Assembly (NCBI RefSeq): GCF_004000845.1 | Contig: NZ_BIMA01000044.1 | Location: 1-54,929, forward strand | Length of the DNA: 54,929 nt | Reading direction: 5' to 3' | Source: Paenibacillus koleovorans NBRC 103111 | GTDB lineage: Bacteria; Bacillota; Bacilli; Paenibacillales; NBRC-103111 | Shown: positions 19,101-26,464 of the stretch, piece after piece | Numbering within the stretch: the stretch's first letter is position 1 | Layout of the letters: each line of letters begins with the position of its first letter | Made by a program: the position numbers and the translations under genes | Notes under the pieces: generated by a model | What the model saw: the letters and a program-made list of their open reading frames with translations, nothing else | Told to the model about the DNA's origin: nothing | The model's database searches: none

Positions 19101-19659
19101 CGGCGATATGACGGGCCACTGGGCGGAAGCGCCCGTTAATGATATGGGCTCGCGGATGGTCATCAACGGTATGAGCAACGGGGTGTTCGCTCCCGATCAG
19201 ACGATCACCCGCGCGGAGTTTGCCGCGATAATCGTTCGGGGCCTGGGGCTGAAGCTGGAAAAAGCCGGGGGATCCTTTGCGGATGTGCGCCCGACTGACT
19301 GGCACAGCAACGCGATTCAAACCGCGTATGCCTACAAGCTGATCGACGGATTCGAAGACGGCACCTTCCGCCCGATGGATCAGATTACGCGCGAGCAGGC
19401 TATGACGATCATGGCCCATGCAATGCAAGTGACCGGGCTCGAAGCGAAGCTTTCCGTGGCTGAAGCAGCCGCTTTGCTGGGTTCGTTTCGCGATGCGGGC
19501 AGCGCGTCGGCGTGGGCGTTGGACGGGATTGCCGCTTGCTTGCAAGCTGGGCTCGTGTCCGGCCGCGGGGAGGATCAGCTTGCTCCGCAAGCACCCATCT
19601 CGCGAGCGGAAGCGGCAGTGATCGTTCAGCGGTTGCTGCAGAAGTCCGATCTGATCTAG
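16180..19659 (+). CDS. Secreted NHL-repeat protein with FN3 and three SLH domains
   Basis: A 1159-residue surface protein. A signal peptide ends near residue 36 (cleavage after A-R-A). Twelve NHL-type repeats of 51-56 residues follow to about residue 630, each with a G-N-x-Y-V-A-D...R-I-Q-K-W core; twelve would fit two six-bladed propellers. Then come a fibronectin type III domain (~632-715), a Pro-rich linker and a domain of unknown type, and three S-layer homology domains at about 973, 1031 and 1102 that anchor the protein to the cell wall. GTG at 16180 follows GAGGGG by 7 nt. The propellers probably bind a glycan or protein. One repeat (GNLYIAGNDLIAKL) is degenerate. Confidence 0.92.
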   Translation: MKMNGRNFKHVIGKWMILSLTLLAVMAGIQVDPARAETVEHWSQYGRMGIVQGTEVGAFNGAYGVAVDHDGNVYVADRQNHRVQKWTAATNTWSILGSSGGGGPGELSFPTGVAVDNDGNVYVADGGNQRIQKLSVDTGTWTVWSRNGGGSGTGLGEFSAPAGVAVDSAGNIYVADSNNNRIQKWTIATQTWSEWKKSGGGSGSGLGEFNNPTSVVGDAAGNMYVADSNNNRVQKWTADTSTWSEIGSVTSPRGVFLDEDGNLYIAGNDLIAKLTASTNTWSEWKKAGGGAGSGLGEFNGVYNVAIDTHGNVYAADASNNRIQKWTAATDQWSEMGLKGFISGSGWGEFSSPSGVAIDHNANVYIADTQNHRIQKLASATNAWSEWKKSGGGSGSGLGEFNAPTGVAVDSVGNLYVADRGNQRVQKWTAATDTWSEWKKSGGGSGTGLGEFNLPVAIAVDSLGNLYVVDTLNHRVQKWTAATETWSEWKKNGGGSGSGLGEFTNPSGVTVDSLGNVYVTDRWHRIQKWTAATEQWTEWKKSGGGSGSELGEFNSATGVFVDRAGNLYVADRSNHRIQKWTATTDTWSEWKRSGGGIGSGLGEFNLPNSVAADGAGNLYVLDTNRLQKLTVVPSEAASLTATAGDRQVTLNWNTVTNATYYEIYRGTSSQSYDVGPVATVTGITYQVTGLTNGTTYYFALKAGNLAGTGLTYSNEAIATPQDPLPPVQPADPADPPIQQPVAEDKSVQVLINGKVENAGTAATTTVNNQTVTTITVDPKKLADKLAAEGDGVVITIPVNTGSDVVVGELNGQMVNSMEQKKAVVEIKTANASYTLPAGQINIGAISQQVGAGVALQDIKVRIEIAEPTADSIRLVESTARAGNFEIVAPPLEFKVSAVHGDRTIEVSKFNAYVERMISIPTGMDPSKITTGVVVEADGTVRHVPTQIVQIEGKYYAKINSLTNSIYSVVWHPLAFGDMTGHWAEAPVNDMGSRMVINGMSNGVFAPDQTITRAEFAAIIVRGLGLKLEKAGGSFADVRPTDWHSNAIQTAYAYKLIDGFEDGTFRPMDQITREQAMTIMAHAMQVTGLEAKLSVAEAAALLGSFRDAGSASAWALDGIAACLQAGLVSGRGEDQLAPQAPISRAEAAVIVQRLLQKSDLI
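16320..18065 (+). repeat. Tandem NHL-coding repeats (~155-170 bp units)
   Basis: Twelve imperfect units within the surface protein gene. Inter-blade segments encoding W-S-E-W-K-K-S-G-G-G-S-G-S-G-L-G-E-F are nearly identical in DNA in six or more units, while the blades between them vary. That pattern indicates recent unit duplication or gene conversion, and the number of units may differ between strains. Confidence 0.85.
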
Positions 19660-19765
19660 GCTGAGGTTTAGCCCGTCCCGCTCCCGTCTGCGTCCGGTAT
19701 TTGGGGCGAGATACGCGTCGTTGTCGAAGGTCCAAGTGTTACACCTAATATTAAATTATTTTAAT

Positions 19766-19816
19766 ACCAGCAGCGGCAGCCGGCATTCAGCCAACTGCCG
19801 TTGCTGGTTTGTTTGG
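19766..19816 (+). terminator. Terminator after the surface protein gene
   Basis: A 14-bp stem (19766-19779 with 19795-19808, one G-U pair) encloses a 15-nt loop and is followed by TTGTTT. It lies 107 nt after the stop codon of the NHL/SLH gene and just before the convergent YciI-like gene. Confidence 0.75.
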
Positions 19817-19857
19817 CTAGGGAGAAAGAGAGAAGGGCGCTTCTACGATCCAGATTC

Positions 19858-20217
19858 CTAAGGGCTCTCGAACACTTGCCGCAATTCAATCTGGCCTTCC
19901 CCATACCCTTGCGGATCCGGCATCCGCATGGCCCACTCGATCGCTTCTTCCCGCGACTTCACATCAATCAGAATGAACCCAGCAATCAATTCTTTCGTTT
20001 CCGTAAAGGGGCCATCCGTGACCACAGGTTTTCCACCTGGTTCCGGGAACGAAAGGCGGATCCCATTTGAGCTGGGATGCAGTCCTTTCGCCATAACCCG
20101 CACGCCTGCTTTAATGAGTTCCTCATTGTACTTGGACATGGCTTCCCTGAGCTCTGGATTCGGGAGATTGGTGCCTTCCGAATTGTTCGAAGCTTTGACA
20201 ATCAGCATGAACAACAT
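19858..20217 (-). CDS. YciI/DGPF-domain protein
   Basis: A 119-residue protein of the YCII-related family, recognised by the DGPFTETKELIAGF motif at about residues 68-81 and the ferredoxin-like MLFMLIVKASNNSE start. Members are small, often dimeric proteins, in many genomes next to ECF sigma factors, with no firmly known reaction. Here no sigma factor is adjacent. AGGAGGA upstream of the ATG supports the start. Confidence 0.88.
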   Translation of the reverse strand: MLFMLIVKASNNSEGTNLPNPELREAMSKYNEELIKAGVRVMAKGLHPSSNGIRLSFPEPGGKPVVTDGPFTETKELIAGFILIDVKSREEAIEWAMRMPDPQGYGEGQIELRQVFESP

Positions 20218-20412
20218 GACTTTTCCTCCTACGATTGGAGTAAAAACCTTATTAGAAGACCACCCCTACTCAGCCTCTGTATGAATACGACGAACAAGTG
20301 CAACCAAAATTGACAAGATGAAGAAAATGTATGGGCAGGAGAGTCCTTTTCGATACATAATAGTTTAACGGCATCCTAGTTTCATTTTCAACGGTTGTAT
20401 GTAAGTCCCGCC

Positions 20413-20640
20413 CAGGTGTATAAGATTTATACAACTAAGTACCAAAATCGGCTTTTTCCCGGGTCAGAAGTACAAGATTTGTACATCTGACCTTGATTTT
20501 TGCCGTCCAGATGTCCATTTTTATACTTTGACTGCGAAAATAGCCTGCTGTTGCGTGTAGATGTACAAATCGTCTACATCTGCAGCCGATATTGGGGTAT
20601 TTTGAGCTTCAGATGTAGAAACGCTGTACATCTGATCCGG
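20413..20640. repeat. Cluster of four inverted repeats with TACATCTG core
   Basis: Four hairpins occur within ~225 nt: 20417-20433 (GTATAA-GAT-TTATAC), 20462-20492 (14-bp arms around GAT with one mismatch, ending TTGTACATCTGACC), 20559-20581 (AGATGTA...TACATCT) and 20609-20635 (TCAGATGTA...TACATCTGA). Three share TACATCTG, and a related copy lies at 30774-30803. The stretch 20218-20730 otherwise holds no gene. Confidence 0.7.
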
Positions 20641-20730
20641 GACGGGGAGCGTACACCCACCAGACCTGGCATTCAAGGAGCGAGGTTTGGTTCTTGAGGT
20701 TCGGGGCAGAGCCGGTATCGCTTGGCGATC

Positions 20731-20886
20731 ATGTTTTGGAAAAATAAGTTTGTCGAGGATTGGTCGCTTCTTTCTACATTAGATCACATTAAATTCATAG
20801 GCTACTTTCATAATCAGAGAATAACTCGAATGTGGGATATGAGCCAGAACAACGCATTAGAAGGGCTTTATATTAGCGATTTTTAG
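20731..20886 (+). CDS. Possible small ORF or gene fragment
   Basis: A 51-codon frame beginning MFWKNKFVEDWS and ending G-L-Y-I-S-D-F. It is clearly more AT-rich than neighbouring genes and rich in W, F and I, but has no ribosome binding site. It lies beside a decayed duplication, so it may be the remnant of an acquired gene. Not recognised; kept at low confidence. Confidence 0.25.
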   Translation: MFWKNKFVEDWSLLSTLDHIKFIGYFHNQRITRMWDMSQNNALEGLYISDF

Positions 20887-20895
20887 AGGCACTCA

Positions 20896-20972
20896 CCATG
20901 ACCCCAACCATCGCAGCTGTCGCAGCCCGCGCTCCATTTCTGATCGAATACAAGGCGGGCTGGCGGACATAG
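20896..20972 (+). pseudogene. Remnant of a second ALS-like gene (C-terminal tail)
   Basis: The plus frame reads ...AARAPFLIEYKAGWRT-stop, matching the end of the ALS-like protein at 15171 ([18 protein letters not shown]). Only this tail survives. It sits in the same order and orientation next to the esterase remnant as in the intact pair. Confidence 0.75.
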
Positions 20973-20982
20973 GGTTGGTGAA

Positions 20983-21207
20983 CTAGAGACACTTTTGCAA
21001 AAAATCATACCCTTCATCAAGAGACTGGCATGATTGAGAAAGAGATAGTGCGAAGGATTGGAATAGCCGGCTCGCTGTATGTACTCCAATGCCTCGTAGC
21101 TGTCGTAAAGTCCTGCTAGCAGCACGAAGGGCTTGCATCCGCCGCTGCGAAGGAGCTCCGCATGGTCCATATGGGCGGCTTTCAGTTGATGGAGCCTCTC
21201 TCCCCAT
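20983..21207 (-). pseudogene. Decayed copy of the esterase 3' end
   Basis: About 225 nt strongly similar to 15174-15408, the last quarter of the esterase. It keeps MDHAELLRSGGCKPFVLLAG and LEYIQRAGYS, with few substitutions. A deletion removes the segment encoding the histidine-containing SGHHPPM motif and shifts the frame before the final DFLQK. The 5' three quarters are absent; the similarity breaks off about 30 nt before the DoxX gene end. Confidence 0.85.
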
Positions 21208-21240
21208 TTGTTGCGTTCATTTGATTCATGCTGGTTCTCC

Positions 21241-21819
21241 TTAGGCCGATCGATCGTTTGTTTTGCTGCGGGAGATAGTCCAAGGCGTTCCTAAATAGGC
21301 GAGGGCCCAGCGGTCAAGACCGTACCACCCAGCGACTTTCCAGCCTAGCACGATCCAGGTGGCCAGGATGAATAGCAGAGGATTCGTGCTCAAAGTGCCG
21401 GCAAACAGGAAGCTGGCATTCATGAAAGCCCCGAAGAAGGCCGCAATCCCGGTCAATAATCCAAGAATAAGGCCAAGACCAACGAGCAGCTCGCCGAATG
21501 AAACGAAGTAGGAAAAAAGTTTGACGTGGGGAAGAACCATGTTCTCTAAAAAGTTTGCGTACCAGCCGGTTACGTCTTTGCCGCTTTCCGCCTTGGCCAA
21601 GGCATTTTTGACGAAGCCTGTCAAGGCCGCTCCTGCATCGGTTCCTACCCATTTCTCGCTATTGACTTTGCCCCATCCGGATTTTAACCAGGCGTAGCCT
21701 AGATACAATCGGATCAGGAGCCAGATCAGTCCGGATCTCGTGTTGTTGAACAAGAAATTCGAAACCGGGTTTTCAGGAATGTTAATGTTTTTTCCGCGCA
21801 ATTCTTCTTTAATAGTCAA
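21241..21819 (-). CDS. DoxX family membrane protein
   Basis: A 192-residue membrane protein with about four hydrophobic segments, of the DoxX/DoxD-like family (related to thiosulfate:quinone oxidoreductase subunit DoxD and to MhqP/CatD). The conserved start RLYLGYAWLKSGWGKV and FGELLVGLGLILGL are visible. It starts at TTG (21817-21819) behind AAGGAGAGG. In Gram-positive bacteria such proteins are linked to thiol or quinone stress, but no redox gene is adjacent. It is downstream of and in the same direction as the hybrid kinase, 135 nt away. Confidence 0.87.
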   Translation of the reverse strand: MTIKEELRGKNINIPENPVSNFLFNNTRSGLIWLLIRLYLGYAWLKSGWGKVNSEKWVGTDAGAALTGFVKNALAKAESGKDVTGWYANFLENMVLPHVKLFSYFVSFGELLVGLGLILGLLTGIAAFFGAFMNASFLFAGTLSTNPLLFILATWIVLGWKVAGWYGLDRWALAYLGTPWTISRSKTNDRSA

Positions 21820-21954
21820 CGTAATCCTCTCCTTATAAGGAAGTGTTTTTATTATTTTACACCTCCGAAGGCAAGGTCTGCTGTGACTTTTCTAACACTT
21901 GTTCAGATTTTTGTCGGCCGCTCGGGTAATTGCTTCAGCACCGCAGTAGACCGA

Positions 21955-23844
21955 TCAGCTCACGAACTGCTGCAAAATCTTCTGGATGATCTCACGCTGC
22001 ACCGGCTTGCTGACATACTCGTCCATCCCGGCAGCGATGCACGTCTCCCGATCCCCCTTCAGGGCATTGGCGGTGACGGCGACGATGCGCGGACAATGCT
22101 CCTTCAACTCGGCCTTGATCGTCTTCGCTGCATCCAAGCCGTTCACGATCGGCATGTGCAGATCCATGAAGATGAGGTCAAACGACCCTTTGCGCGCGGC
22201 TTCAACCACATCGATGCCGTTGTTGACGTTGGTGACCCGGTGACCCATTTTTTCAAGCATCTTGGTCATGACCAGCTGGTTAATGACATTGTCTTCCGCG
22301 ATCAGAATGTTTGCCTTGCGTGACGATTGCTGCACAGACGGACGAGCCTCTTCCCGCTGGGGGAGCGAGGACTGCTTGAGCGGAATCGTGAAGGTAAACT
22401 TCGAGCCGCATCTCCCATCGCTTTCCGCGTAGATCTCTCCGCCCATCATGTCGACGAGCTTGCGGCTGATGGCAAGACCAAGGCCGGTACCTTCATGACT
22501 GCGCGACAAAGAGCTGTCCAACTGGGCGAACGGTTCAAAAATATCGGTGAGCCGCTCCGGATCCATCCCGATGCCGGTGTCCGTTATGATAAAGGCCAAA
22601 TGGGAGGGGGTTTCCTTCATTTTCATCACCTTCACCGAGATGCTGCCCTTGAGCGTAAATTTGACGGCATTGCCGAGCAAGTTGAGCAGCACCTGCTTCA
22701 AACGTTCGGCGTCGCAATAGACTAGATCCGGAATATCGTGATTGATCGTGTAGGAGAGCTCCAGCTGCTTTTCGTCGGCTTGGGTGGAAACGATGTCCAA
22801 GCTCTCGTTGATAATATCGCGCAGATCAACGCTATCCTCTTGCAGCTCGCTTCGACCCGCCTCAATTTTGGAAAGGTCGAGAATGTCGTTGATAATGTTG
22901 AGCAGGCTATCCCCGCATTTCCGAATGATCTCCAAGTAGCTTCGTTGCTCTTCGGTGAGATCAGTGGAGTCCAGCAACAGATCGGTCATGCCCACCACCC
23001 CGTTCATGGGGGTCCGAATTTCGTGGCTCATCATCGCCAGAAACTCGCTTTTGGCTTTGTTCGTGGACTCGGCCGTCTCCTTGGCCAGCATCAATTGCTT
23101 CATCTCAGAGATGTCCTTGCAGATGAGGTAAAACCCGATATTCTCCTCATTCACGAAAATCGGAGCCAAACTCGTAAGCACATCGACGGTTTCATCATCT
23201 TTGGTGACGATCGTGTTGATCTGCTGTTCAATCGTCTCGTCGTTCAGCGCCTTTTCCAGGATGAGGTTCACGTTCGCCTGTCCGATCAAATTCGAAAGCT
23301 TCATCCCGATGAGTTCCTTGTGCACTTGGTACCCGGTCAGCTTCTCCGCCATCGTGTTGGCGTTTATGATGATGCCATTGAGGCCGAAGGAGATCACGGC
23401 GTCATGGTTGTATTTTTTGAGAGAGGTATAGCGCTCGACGGATTCCTGCAGCCGCCGCTCGGATTCTTTCTGCTTGGTAATGTCGATTAGTTGGGCAATG
23501 TAATATAAAGGCTCGTTCGCCGCGTCGCCGAACAATTGGAAGGTAAGCAGTCCCCACAGCACATAGCCGTTCTTTTTCATAAACTGTGTTTCGAGCTGGA
23601 CCTCCGTAGTGTCGTCCTTCATCCGCGCTCTAAGATCTTGAATGCTTCTGATCTCCTCGTCGGGGTGCAGGAGGTCGTTAAACCGCTTGCCATCAAACTC
23701 CTCCTGGGTATGGCCGAACATGTGCTCAAAGGCAGGGTTGACTGTCAAAATTAGACCGTCCGGCGCAACAAGAGCGATCCCGAAGGAAGCGTGCTCAAAC
23801 ACTTGTTGATTGAAAGATTCCTGATTCAGGTTTACGCGTTGCAT
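21955..23844 (-). CDS. Hybrid sensor histidine kinase (PAS-PAS-HisKA-HATPase-REC)
   Basis: A 629-residue soluble hybrid kinase without membrane segments. Two PAS domains (~10-125 and ~135-250) precede a HisKA domain with phospho-acceptor H274 in MSHEIRTPMNG, an HATPase domain (~375-490) with DTGIGM and GTGLGLAISRKL, and a receiver domain (~512-627) with phospho-acceptor D561 in FMDLHMP. The layout suggests cytoplasmic sensing of redox, oxygen or a small ligand, with phosphotransfer to its own receiver. No partner regulator or Hpt protein is adjacent, so the output is unknown. The ribosome binding site is weak (CGGGGG). Confidence 0.93.
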   Translation of the reverse strand: MQRVNLNQESFNQQVFEHASFGIALVAPDGLILTVNPAFEHMFGHTQEEFDGKRFNDLLHPDEEIRSIQDLRARMKDDTTEVQLETQFMKKNGYVLWGLLTFQLFGDAANEPLYYIAQLIDITKQKESERRLQESVERYTSLKKYNHDAVISFGLNGIIINANTMAEKLTGYQVHKELIGMKLSNLIGQANVNLILEKALNDETIEQQINTIVTKDDETVDVLTSLAPIFVNEENIGFYLICKDISEMKQLMLAKETAESTNKAKSEFLAMMSHEIRTPMNGVVGMTDLLLDSTDLTEEQRSYLEIIRKCGDSLLNIINDILDLSKIEAGRSELQEDSVDLRDIINESLDIVSTQADEKQLELSYTINHDIPDLVYCDAERLKQVLLNLLGNAVKFTLKGSISVKVMKMKETPSHLAFIITDTGIGMDPERLTDIFEPFAQLDSSLSRSHEGTGLGLAISRKLVDMMGGEIYAESDGRCGSKFTFTIPLKQSSLPQREEARPSVQQSSRKANILIAEDNVINQLVMTKMLEKMGHRVTNVNNGIDVVEAARKGSFDLIFMDLHMPIVNGLDAAKTIKAELKEHCPRIVAVTANALKGDRETCIAAGMDEYVSKPVQREIIQKILQQFVS

Positions 23845-23974
23845 GACTGACCCCCGATAATCAAAAAAGAATAGGTTACAAAGTGGGTTACCCTTCTATT
23901 AGTTTACTGAAACAGGCCGCGCGCGGCTACCCTGTCAATAGACCCGGATGGGCGATGCCGAGCCTTGCTACAGC

Positions 23975-24457
23975 CTATTGGTGTTGACTTTGTAAGGTCC
24001 ATTTTCTCATAAACCACTTGTAATAGGCATGGGTCACCAGGAAGCCTAACAGAAGCGAGGACCAAGTGTAAAACCAGTTCCAATTCAGAAACTTGATCAA
24101 ATTCGTATGTCGCTCAATCAAGACTTCTACCACGGTCATCCATGTAGGCCAGAAGAGATACCAACCAATTACCTTAGAGATGCTCTTATGACGTGGAAGC
24201 CGAAGCACGAAAATGACGCAAGTGGCCGGGAGAATAAAATATTCGAACGAGAAGCTGGTCTGAGTGGCAATGGTGAACTCACGGACAGGATACTCCAGAA
24301 GCTGAAATTCCACAGCAAGTAGACCGAGGACCCAGGTGATAAATTGTACAAATAGAAATACGATCTGAGCTTCATGGATTTTGTTCCGAGGGGTGAAGAG
24401 GAGTAGTAGAAGCGCCGCTGTTACCAAGCTCAAAGCCAGAACCAACCGGTCTATCAT
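23975..24457 (-). CDS. CBO0543-type integral membrane protein
   Basis: A 160-residue protein with about five membrane segments. The EAQIVFLFVQFITWVLGLL segment and the LLEYPVREF plus SFSFEYFILPA stretch match the CBO0543 family found in Bacillus and Paenibacillus, whose function is unknown. ATG 24457 follows AGGTGA. It is probably monocistronic. Confidence 0.8.
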   Translation of the reverse strand: MIDRLVLALSLVTAALLLLLFTPRNKIHEAQIVFLFVQFITWVLGLLAVEFQLLEYPVREFTIATQTSFSFEYFILPATCVIFVLRLPRHKSISKVIGWYLFWPTWMTVVEVLIERHTNLIKFLNWNWFYTWSSLLLGFLVTHAYYKWFMRKWTLQSQHQ

Positions 24458-24692
24458 TTGTTCACCTACGCTGTTTTTAATACTTTCTAGTGTGGCCCCG
24501 TATACACAGCGGCAAACGTGTTCTCATAGGAGGTGCCCGCGGAGGAACGGATTTCTATGCAAAAAAAAGACCGGAGCAAAACTGTGAAAACGACAGTGAA
24601 AATGATTCTTGCGTGAGAGAAGAAGGAATTGAAGCCGATGTCGAGAAGATCCTGTAGAGGGTGACCTGAAGGAAACGGGAGGGTGGCGGAGA

Positions 24693-24848
24693 GTGGCCAA
24701 AAAGCGCCGGAAGAGCTTCGTGATGGATTACGTCCGTTCAGGCAAAGTGCTGATTCCCTTGTGCTTGATGTCGCATGAAGATTTTATGTCGTTTATGGAG
24801 GCTTACGCGGAGGGGAAAATCGAGCTGATTACAAGGTTTTTCACTTAG
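24693..24848 (+). CDS. Possible small protein with its own terminator
   Basis: A 51-codon frame starting GTG (MAKKRRKSFVMDYV) and ending LITRFFT. A GGGAGGG tract lies about 10 nt upstream and a terminator hairpin begins 34 nt after the stop, so it may be a genuine small basic protein. I do not recognise it. Apart from this, the stretch 24458-25307 contains only the terminator and the repeats listed below. Confidence 0.4.
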   Translation: MAKKRRKSFVMDYVRSGKVLIPLCLMSHEDFMSFMEAYAEGKIELITRFFT

Positions 24849-24881
24849 TGGCTCTGGAAGGTTGAATACGGAAAATTTCGG

Positions 24882-24907
24882 AACCAGCTGCGGCTGGTTT
24901 TCTTTTT
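24882..24907 (+). terminator. Rho-independent terminator
   Basis: AACCAGC at 24882-24888 pairs with GCTGGTT at 24893-24899 around TGCG, followed by TTTCTTTTTG. It is the natural end of a transcript covering 24693-24848. Confidence 0.75.
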
Positions 24908-24976
24908 GACAGATAAGGGGGACGCCTGCTAGTCGCGATGGCTGGAACGGTGATTTTCCGGTCAAGGTTTCCGGTG

Positions 24977-25083
24977 GAGCGCATGAAGCGGGTCTAAACG
25001 CTCTAGTCCGATTTTTTCGGACTGTGTGGCAGGCGCGAAGCGTTCTCTAGTCCGACTTATTCGGACTAGGGAGCAAGGGTACG
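24977..25083. repeat. Composite AGTCCGA inverted-repeat element, copy A
   Basis: Two hairpins (AGTCCGA/TCGGACT at 25005-25023; CTAGTCCGA/TCGGACTAG at about 25047-25069) are embedded in ~100 nt that also align with the element at 30376-30600: both have GAGCGCATGAA before and GAGCAAGG or GAAGCAAGG after. A single-hairpin relative is at 54781-54804. Confidence 0.75.
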
Positions 25084-25211
25084 GGCGCCACGCCGCTCGA
25101 GAATGCATTTCGCCTCGACTTCTGGCTCGCACCGGCGAGTGATCCAACAAGATTTGGAATAGAACCACGGAAACCTTGTTGGGCGTTGGAAACATTATTT
25201 GCCGTGACTTA

Positions 25212-25233
25212 TTTTTTCACCCTAGTGAAAAAA
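25212..25233. promoter_or_regulatory. Inverted repeat upstream of the CDF gene
   Basis: TTTTTTCAC at 25212-25220 and GTGAAAAAA at 25225-25233 form a perfect 9-bp inverted repeat around CCTA, about 75 nt before the transporter start. It could be an operator for a metal-responsive repressor or a hairpin. Confidence 0.45.
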
Positions 25234-25307
25234 CGTTTCTCTAGACCCACATTCCCTTCGGTTGATATGATAAACGGGCATATCGAAAGCCGGAGGGAGT
25301 AAGGACA

Positions 25308-26180
25308 TTGGAGCAGCAGCAGCGATACGATAATTTAAAACTGGGCGAACGGGGAGCCTACATCAGCATCGTGGCCTATATGTGCCTCTCCGCCCTGAAA
25401 TTGATCGTCGGCTTCTACTCGGGCTCGGAGGCGTTGAAAGCCGACGGTCTCAACAATGCAACCGATATCGCCGCTTCCGTCGCGGTGTTGGTTGGGCTCA
25501 AGCTGGCCCAGAAACCAGCCGACGATAATCATCCGTATGGACATTGGAAATCCGAGACGATCGCTTCCTTGGTCGCTTCGTTTATCATGATGGCCGTGGG
25601 GCTTGAGGTGCTGATCGCCGCCGTGCTCTCGATCTTCCGGGGAAACGGGGAAGCCCCGGATCTCATTTCGGTATGGACGGGCCTGTTCTGCGCCATCGTC
25701 ATGTTCCTAGTGTATCGCTATAATAGAGCGCTAGCTCAGCAAATCAACAGCCAAGCCGTTATGGCAGCGGCGAAGGACAACTTTTCCGATACGCTTGTAA
25801 GCTTGGGTACCGTGGTCGGGATCTTGGGTCCGCAGCTTCATCTGCCTTGGCTGGATCCGGTCACGGCGGTTGTTGTAGGAATGATTATCTGCAAGACGGC
25901 ATGGGACATTTTCCGCGAGGCTTCCCACCACTTGTCGGACGGATTCGACGAAACCACGATTCAGGTCTACAGAGACACCGTGCTTAGGGTCGACGGGGTC
26001 GAGGAAGTGAAGGAAATCCGTGCAAGAAATTATGGCAGCAATGCGGTAGTCGACGTGGTGCTGTCCATTAGTGCCGACTTGGAATTTCAAGAGGCTCATG
26101 CGATTGCTACGCGTGTGGAGAATGAACTGAAGAAGACGTCGGAAGTGATCGAAGTCCATGTCCACTATGAGCCTGCTTGA
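25308..26180 (+). CDS. Cation diffusion facilitator (metal efflux)
   Basis: A 290-residue CDF transporter that exports divalent metals (Zn, Mn, Co, Fe) in exchange for protons. Membrane segments fill residues ~15-205; the metal site residues occur in DGLNNATD and in AAKDNFSD, and HPYGHWKSE is the typical loop after TM2. A cytoplasmic ferredoxin-like dimerisation domain ends the protein (VHVHYEP). The start is TTG 25308 after GGAGGG. The specific metal cannot be told. Confidence 0.93.
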   Translation: MEQQQRYDNLKLGERGAYISIVAYMCLSALKLIVGFYSGSEALKADGLNNATDIAASVAVLVGLKLAQKPADDNHPYGHWKSETIASLVASFIMMAVGLEVLIAAVLSIFRGNGEAPDLISVWTGLFCAIVMFLVYRYNRALAQQINSQAVMAAAKDNFSDTLVSLGTVVGILGPQLHLPWLDPVTAVVVGMIICKTAWDIFREASHHLSDGFDETTIQVYRDTVLRVDGVEEVKEIRARNYGSNAVVDVVLSISADLEFQEAHAIATRVENELKKTSEVIEVHVHYEPA

Positions 26181-26464
26181 TGGGGGAGGGGGAGTTTCAC
26201 AAAGTTAGGGGAGGGCCAAAAGAAGCTTTCCAGAATCCTTACCATTTCCGCCGATATTCCGGCTTGCTCCTCTTGGGACATCCTCCCGATACTGGCATTT
26301 CCCTCATCGACTGAGCAGTCTCCCCATCATACCTCCCAAACCGAGTATAGAGTACTACGCAGCGTTAGAGTCAGCCCTCAGAGTGAAACTACCATCAGAA
26401 AGAGTCTACCATCTCAACTAGTCTTAGGTTATTATAGGAGGAATACTCATTTGGGGGGATACGG

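Noticed and set aside
18181-19590. A 469-codon minus-strand frame opposite the SLH part of the surface protein
   Set aside because: The plus strand encodes three SLH domains; the reverse product has no family features.
20218-21240. An insertion sequence as the cause of the duplicated esterase fragment
   Set aside because: No transposase frame, terminal inverted repeats or target duplication could be found around the copy.
22738-23490. A 250-codon plus-strand frame opposite the hybrid kinase
   Set aside because: It mirrors the PAS/HisKA coding region and has no start signal.
24558-24617. A 19-codon frame behind GCGGAGG
   Set aside because: Too short and low in complexity (Lys/Thr-rich) to support as a gene.
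26165-26281. A 38-codon minus-strand frame (MSQEEQAGISAEMV...) in the gap after the CDF gene
   Set aside because: GGGAGG directly abuts the ATG, and the frame overlaps the CDF stop; no conserved feature is visible.
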